In this document: positions 60,080 to 64,000 of the stretch, in pieces
Numbering within the stretch: position 1 is the first letter of the stretch
Layout of the letters: every line of letters begins with the position of its first letter
From: Gammaproteobacteria bacterium
Lineage (GTDB): Bacteria > Pseudomonadota > Gammaproteobacteria > Pseudomonadales > Azotimanducaceae
DNA: 64,000 bases
Assembly: GCA_002708765.1 (NCBI GenBank)
Contig: PAPD01000013.1
Coordinates: 62,001 to 126,000, forward strand
Direction of reading: 5' to 3'
Notes under the pieces: model-generated
The model's input: the letters and a program-made list of their open reading frames with translations, nothing else
Databases searched by the model: none
Told to the model about the DNA's origin: nothing
Program-made: the position numbers and the translations under genes

Positions 60080-61447
60080 TTAATTATTCTTTAAAAAACA
60101 GCTCACAGTTTTCGGTCGAGACTCATTAAGCTTTTCATCAGACCCGGAGATTATTATCTTGTCTCCGCCGTTAATACCAAGATCAGCGAGGTAAAAGACT
60201 TCACTCGAGCCGGCGGTCAGATTGATATCGGAAAACTCTCTCCTGGCAGATCTCCTGGCACCCAGATCTCTTCTCACCTCGTAAAATTCGTAGTCCTCTT
60301 CCCGGCAGATGTACGCAGCGGCAATCCATTCCTCTACCTTAGAGCTGGAAACACCTGGCGGTATCTCGAAACCAAGCATGATTTCCGAACTATTCACATC
60401 AGAGGGAAACTCAAGAACAAACTCCCCCTCGCCTCGGCTAGCAAAAGGCAAAGTCAGGAAATGGAGCCGAACTTTCTCCAAGGTTTTCCCGATAAAGTCG
60501 ATTACCGGGAAAAAAGCAGCATCGAGATCGTTATGGTTATACTTCGGCCACTTCGGAGATACAGGGTCCTCGTTCAATGGTGCAACGCTGGCTGCGAGTT
60601 CTACCAAAGCCTGATAAATCTCGAAAGGTTGCGAATTTGCATCCAGCAGAACTTCAGCTCTCGGCAGCCGGCTAACAAGATAATTAATGCGTTGCTTCTC
60701 TGCCTCCACGGTAAGCCCGGAGCTTCGATCATCAGCAAGAAAATTCCGGAGCTGGTTGGCTCTGGTTCGCACGCTCGCCAGGGAGGACTCTATTTTTTTA
60801 TTCAGGGACGTTAACTCGGAGGATACTCTCGCACCCATCGTGACTATTGGTGGAGTATAAGGAAGCGACGTAAAACTGCCGTCCGCGGACATCTCAAGCC
60901 TGGCAATAGGGAAGGCAGTATAACTGGGTGAGAGTGAAGCTTCCTCAACCAGCCGCAGCACCGGCCTCAACCTGACAACATCAACACGATTATTCAGATC
61001 ATTCTGATCCGGGGTAAGACCTGCATTGATACTTTGATAACGTTTTAAATCAGAATCTTCGTCGCTGGCGCAACCACCAGTTATCTTTGGCAAAGCCAGA
61101 CACACACTAAAGGGTTTATTCGAATCCATCTCCAGCTCCTTAAGATCAAGGCTTAGCTCACTGTTCGCGATGACCGAATCCTGGGCCTCGTTAAGTTTCG
61201 GGGCATACTGGACTAATGTGCCGTCGGGCATTACAGCCTGAATCTCCTGAACCAGCAGCTTTTCATTAGCCAGAGCCAGCTCGTCGATCTGGCAGGAGAT
61301 AACCCCCCAATAAAAAGGCGAAACCCGCTGCAACTGATGCGCCAAAAGGTTTTCGATATAGAGGTTTGACTGCTGAAAATGGTGAGGGGAAAGAAACATG
61401 CCCTCTGTCCAATGCACCTGATCAGGCAATTTATCTAAATTCAACAT
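60080..61447 (-). CDS. tssK: Type VI secretion system baseplate subunit TssK
   Basis: DQVHWTEGMFLSPHHFQQSNLYIENLLAHQLQRVSPFYWGV. Confidence 0.95.
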   Translation of the reverse strand: MLNLDKLPDQVHWTEGMFLSPHHFQQSNLYIENLLAHQLQRVSPFYWGVISCQIDELALANEKLLVQEIQAVMPDGTLVQYAPKLNEAQDSVIANSELSLDLKELEMDSNKPFSVCLALPKITGGCASDEDSDLKRYQSINAGLTPDQNDLNNRVDVVRLRPVLRLVEEASLSPSYTAFPIARLEMSADGSFTSLPYTPPIVTMGARVSSELTSLNKKIESSLASVRTRANQLRNFLADDRSSGLTVEAEKQRINYLVSRLPRAEVLLDANSQPFEIYQALVELAASVAPLNEDPVSPKWPKYNHNDLDAAFFPVIDFIGKTLEKVRLHFLTLPFASRGEGEFVLEFPSDVNSSEIMLGFEIPPGVSSSKVEEWIAAAYICREEDYEFYEVRRDLGARRSARREFSDINLTAGSSEVFYLADLGINGGDKIIISGSDEKLNESRPKTVSCFLKNN

Positions 61448-61980
61448 GGTTGCACTGTTCCTTTTGTTGTTTCCATCGACCCGGGCTTCTTAAGTACCGG
61501 ACTGGGTGTTGTTCCTACATTTAGTTTTTTATCAAGAATCGTAATCCAAGGCGTTTTTAGTTTCGTCAAATCGTATTGCCCGACGTTCTGAACAAAAATA
61601 TGGACCACTCTTGCCAAATTGTGGCCATCTGGAAGATCATTAACCGCCGCACTATAACCCCTGGGCAATTCAATCCGGACCACATCCATCTCGTTACCAT
61701 ATGCAAAGCAGTAGCCTTCCCGGTTGTCAAACCATTGCTCAAAGCTACTTCCGCTCACCACCGCTACGCTAGCATCGCTATACGCAAAGACGATCTCGGC
61801 AACCATCGCGTGTTGAGGCGCGTCTTTAGTAACAAATACTCCAACTGATTTGACCTCGTTAGGTCCCATCCCCACCAAGGCAGTTGAACGATCGATAAGA
61901 CCTGCAGCAAGGTTGCCCAGACTTCCACAACCGGGGAGTGACCCACACAAAACGAAGAGGCTTATTAATCTGATTTTCAT
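61441..61980 (-). CDS. tssJ: Type VI secretion system lipoprotein TssJ
   Basis: Lipobox LFVLCGSLPGCGSLG; position between tssK and the PAAR-like gene; short beta-rich protein. Confidence 0.8.
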   Translation of the reverse strand: MKIRLISLFVLCGSLPGCGSLGNLAAGLIDRSTALVGMGPNEVKSVGVFVTKDAPQHAMVAEIVFAYSDASVAVVSGSSFEQWFDNREGYCFAYGNEMDVVRIELPRGYSAAVNDLPDGHNLARVVHIFVQNVGQYDLTKLKTPWITILDKKLNVGTTPSPVLKKPGSMETTKGTVQPC

Positions 61981-62381
61981 GACATCACCATCACTTTGAC
62001 TTGGCTGGGTGTGAGATTAAGACCAGCTGGTATATTGGCAATCGTTCCATTTTGGGTCGACACATCAAGCATCCGGGTAGTTGGCATCCCCCCGAAAAAG
62101 GTTCTGAAACTCCCTAATAGATTTCGCTGAGGTCCTATAAAGCGACTAGAAACGACGCCACCCAGAGGAGCAGAGGCCTCGTTGCCTGAAGAAATAGGTG
62201 TCACCGTCGCCAGATTATGAACCGGCATCGCGGTAATAAAATGATTGAGGACATTCGGTATGGCAAGGTTCGACATTGCAATATTAGGAAATGGCGTAGG
62301 CACGGGACCAGCCGGAGTAACGACATTACAGATATCTGGGAATGCTAAACTCATCGAAGGTAATTGTGTCTTACAGAACAT
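61977..62381 (-). CDS. DUF4150 PAAR-like protein (T6SS spike tip), no effector extension
   Basis: MFCKTQLPSMSLAFPDICNVVTPAGPVPTPFPNIAMSNLAIPN... PAAR-like DUF4150 N-terminus. ATG 62381 sits just after the DUF3540 stop. Confidence 0.85.
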   Translation of the reverse strand: MFCKTQLPSMSLAFPDICNVVTPAGPVPTPFPNIAMSNLAIPNVLNHFITAMPVHNLATVTPISSGNEASAPLGGVVSSRFIGPQRNLLGSFRTFFGGMPTTRMLDVSTQNGTIANIPAGLNLTPSQVKVMVMS

Positions 62382-62385
62382 CGCT

Positions 62386-62976
62386 CTATCCCATGTTGAT
62401 GCGTTCCGCATCCATCCTAAGATCACGCTTTGCTGTAATAACGTGATTTTCTGAATCCGACAACACTGTTCCCTCGGCTCGGAAGTGCCAGTTAGTTGTC
62501 TTCGTAATTATATTTTTCCCAAGCTGGACAAGATTTTTTCTTACTGTCTGAAAAAGATCTTCGACATTCATTACGAGCTTGCCCAGAGGGGCTTCTATCA
62601 ACACATCTCCGAAACCTCTCAACTCAATATCTTTAGTGGACCTGACAGAAAATTTACTAGCTCTTAGCTGTATATCACCCGCCCCCGGAGAAGATATTTC
62701 AACACCGCTCCCTGAATTCCTTGCAAGGACAGCGACCAGGTTGGAGCCTGAGGCATCGCTGCAACATAAAACCTCATCGCCTACTTGAGGCTCAACGAGA
62801 CAACTGACCGCTCGCTGGGCAACCAACCCGGAGCGAAGCAGTGCCTCGCCATTTCCTGCTACCGAAACCACCCGTTCCTTTACAAAGGCTATCGCACTCT
62901 CTTCCTGTCTCTCTGCTATCTTTTTCAGCATCTTCACTTTCCTTTTTCCTTTCGACGAGGTTCGTATTTCCGTCAA
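62386..62976 (-). CDS. DUF3540 family T6SS-associated protein
   Basis: PQVGDEVLCCSDASGSNLVAVLARNSGSGVEISSPGAGDIQLRASKFSVRSTKDIELRGFGDVLIEAPLGKLVMNVEDLFQTVRKNLVQLGKNIITKTTNWHFRAEGTVLSDSENHVITAKRDLRMDAERINMG. Confidence 0.85.
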   Translation of the reverse strand: MTEIRTSSKGKRKVKMLKKIAERQEESAIAFVKERVVSVAGNGEALLRSGLVAQRAVSCLVEPQVGDEVLCCSDASGSNLVAVLARNSGSGVEISSPGAGDIQLRASKFSVRSTKDIELRGFGDVLIEAPLGKLVMNVEDLFQTVRKNLVQLGKNIITKTTNWHFRAEGTVLSDSENHVITAKRDLRMDAERINMG

Positions 62977-62985
62977 ATTTTCCTA

Positions 62986-64000
62986 CTATCTTTCGAAAAG
63001 AATCGCGTCCACTTCAAGTCGTTTCTTGTCAATAGGTACCAGTCCCAATCCTTGGGACTTCGTTAAAAACTCATCATGATCAACGTTGTGCCAGTTACTG
63101 CCGCTGACTGAGGAATCATTAAAAAAACATTCTTCTATTTCCGCATTCGAAAAATCACTGAAGTTAAGCCCGCAGTTAATCATCTTGGTCTCGGCCAGAT
63201 CGGCTTCCACCCACCTAGATCGATCCAGACTGACCTGTCTGAACTCGCTGTATCTCACCTTGGCCCGATCAAAGTTTGAATCCTCGAAAACAGAGCCGAT
63301 AACCCTGGAATGCGCTACGGAAGAAGTCGAAAATATTGAGCGACTCAGATTACTTTTGGAGATTGAAACCTGATCAAATTCGCATCCAACAAAAAGACAT
63401 TCCAGGAAAAATGAATCTGTTATCCGGTTTCCAGAGAAAACGCTATCATTAAAGGAACAGTTCCGGTACTTAGCCTGATCAAAAACCAGCCCGCTAAAAT
63501 CACACTTGATCATCAATCCTTTTTCAACGGCAGACGGCAACCACGTAGCAGACGAGAGATGGCCTTCATTTAAAGAGAAGTTATTCCAGCGAATATCTTG
63601 GAATACTGCGTTTGAGACATCGCACTGATTAAAGGCACTGTCCAGCAAGGAAGGACCAGTCCAATCCGTATTACTAAGGTTTGTATTCAACGCCATTAAT
63701 TGAGAAATTTTACTTCCAGAAAAAACGGCTCCTGATAGATTGCAATCCATGAAAGAAAGATTATTCAGGACTTTCCCGTCTAGGTAGGCTGCCGACAGGT
63801 CACACTCCACAAAGCCCGCATTCTCCAGGCTCGCCTTTCTTAGACCGCACCCCGAGAGATTGCAGTTACTGAGCACAGCTCCTCCAAACTTGGCGTCACC
63901 AATTATGCAATGGCTAAAATCTACCTCCGAAAATATGACGCCGTTCAGGTCAAGACCGCTTAAATCAGCCTCAAGGGAGACTTTTTCGATTGGTTTTTTT
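62986..64000 (-). CDS. Pentapeptide-repeat protein (T6SS-associated), 5' end beyond window
   Basis: A(D/N)LxG-type repeats (CNLSGCGLRKASLENAGFVECDLSAAYLDG...). The frame stays open from the ORF-track start at 63876 to 64000 (PIEKVSLEADLSGLDLNGVIFSEVDFSHCIIGDAKFGG). Confidence 0.9.
   Translation of the reverse strand, partial: KKPIEKVSLEADLSGLDLNGVIFSEVDFSHCIIGDAKFGGAVLSNCNLSGCGLRKASLENAGFVECDLSAAYLDGKVLNNLSFMDCNLSGAVFSGSKISQLMALNTNLSNTDWTGPSLLDSAFNQCDVSNAVFQDIRWNNFSLNEGHLSSATWLPSAVEKGLMIKCDFSGLVFDQAKYRNCSFNDSVFSGNRITDSFFLECLFVGCEFDQVSISKSNLSRSIFSTSSVAHSRVIGSVFEDSNFDRAKVRYSEFRQVSLDRSRWVEADLAETKMINCGLNFSDFSNAEIEECFFNDSSVSGSNWHNVDHDEFLTKSQGLGLVPIDKKRLEVDAILFER

Overview
The window is about 64 kb of gene-dense bacterial chromosome. 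The gene content (ampD-nadC synteny, rhlB-like helicase, sbcB, purC, ExeA/GspB, NhaD, CYP153-like P450) suggests a marine-type gammaproteobacterium, but this is an inference. Roughly 1-40 kb is mostly housekeeping and metabolic genes. About 40-50 kb is a catabolic/transport stretch (two GPH-type symporters, GST, MetX-like hydrolase, PhoD, sulfatase, methyltransferase). About 50-64 kb is part of a type VI secretion locus (two large Ala/Gly-rich unknown proteins, TssA, TssM, TssL, TssK, TssJ, a DUF4150 PAAR-like protein, a DUF3540 protein and a pentapeptide-repeat protein that runs off the edge). Non-coding and regulatory highlights: (i) a SAM-II-type riboswitch followed by an intrinsic terminator ahead of a Met-biosynthesis PLP enzyme; (ii) a perfect CIRCE element plus sigma70-like promoter ahead of groES-groEL; (iii) a ~205-nt candidate sRNA between a near-consensus promoter and a strong terminator, carrying a 12-nt perfect complement to the 16S rRNA 3' end; (iv) an ampD gene split by one in-frame TAA with the catalytic motifs intact on both sides; (v) two genes whose family homology extends upstream of any ATG/GTG/TTG, suggesting AUU starts; (vi) an operon of GT4, methyltransferase and prenyltransferase-like toroid protein, with a convergent methyltransferase and a 59-aa membrane protein; (vii) a T6SS locus with an apparently P-loop-less TssM and a flanking protein ending in tandem LPPRP (SH3-ligand-like) motifs. 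No tRNA, rRNA, CRISPR array, integrase or transposase was recognised. All family calls come from reading the translations; no database search was run.
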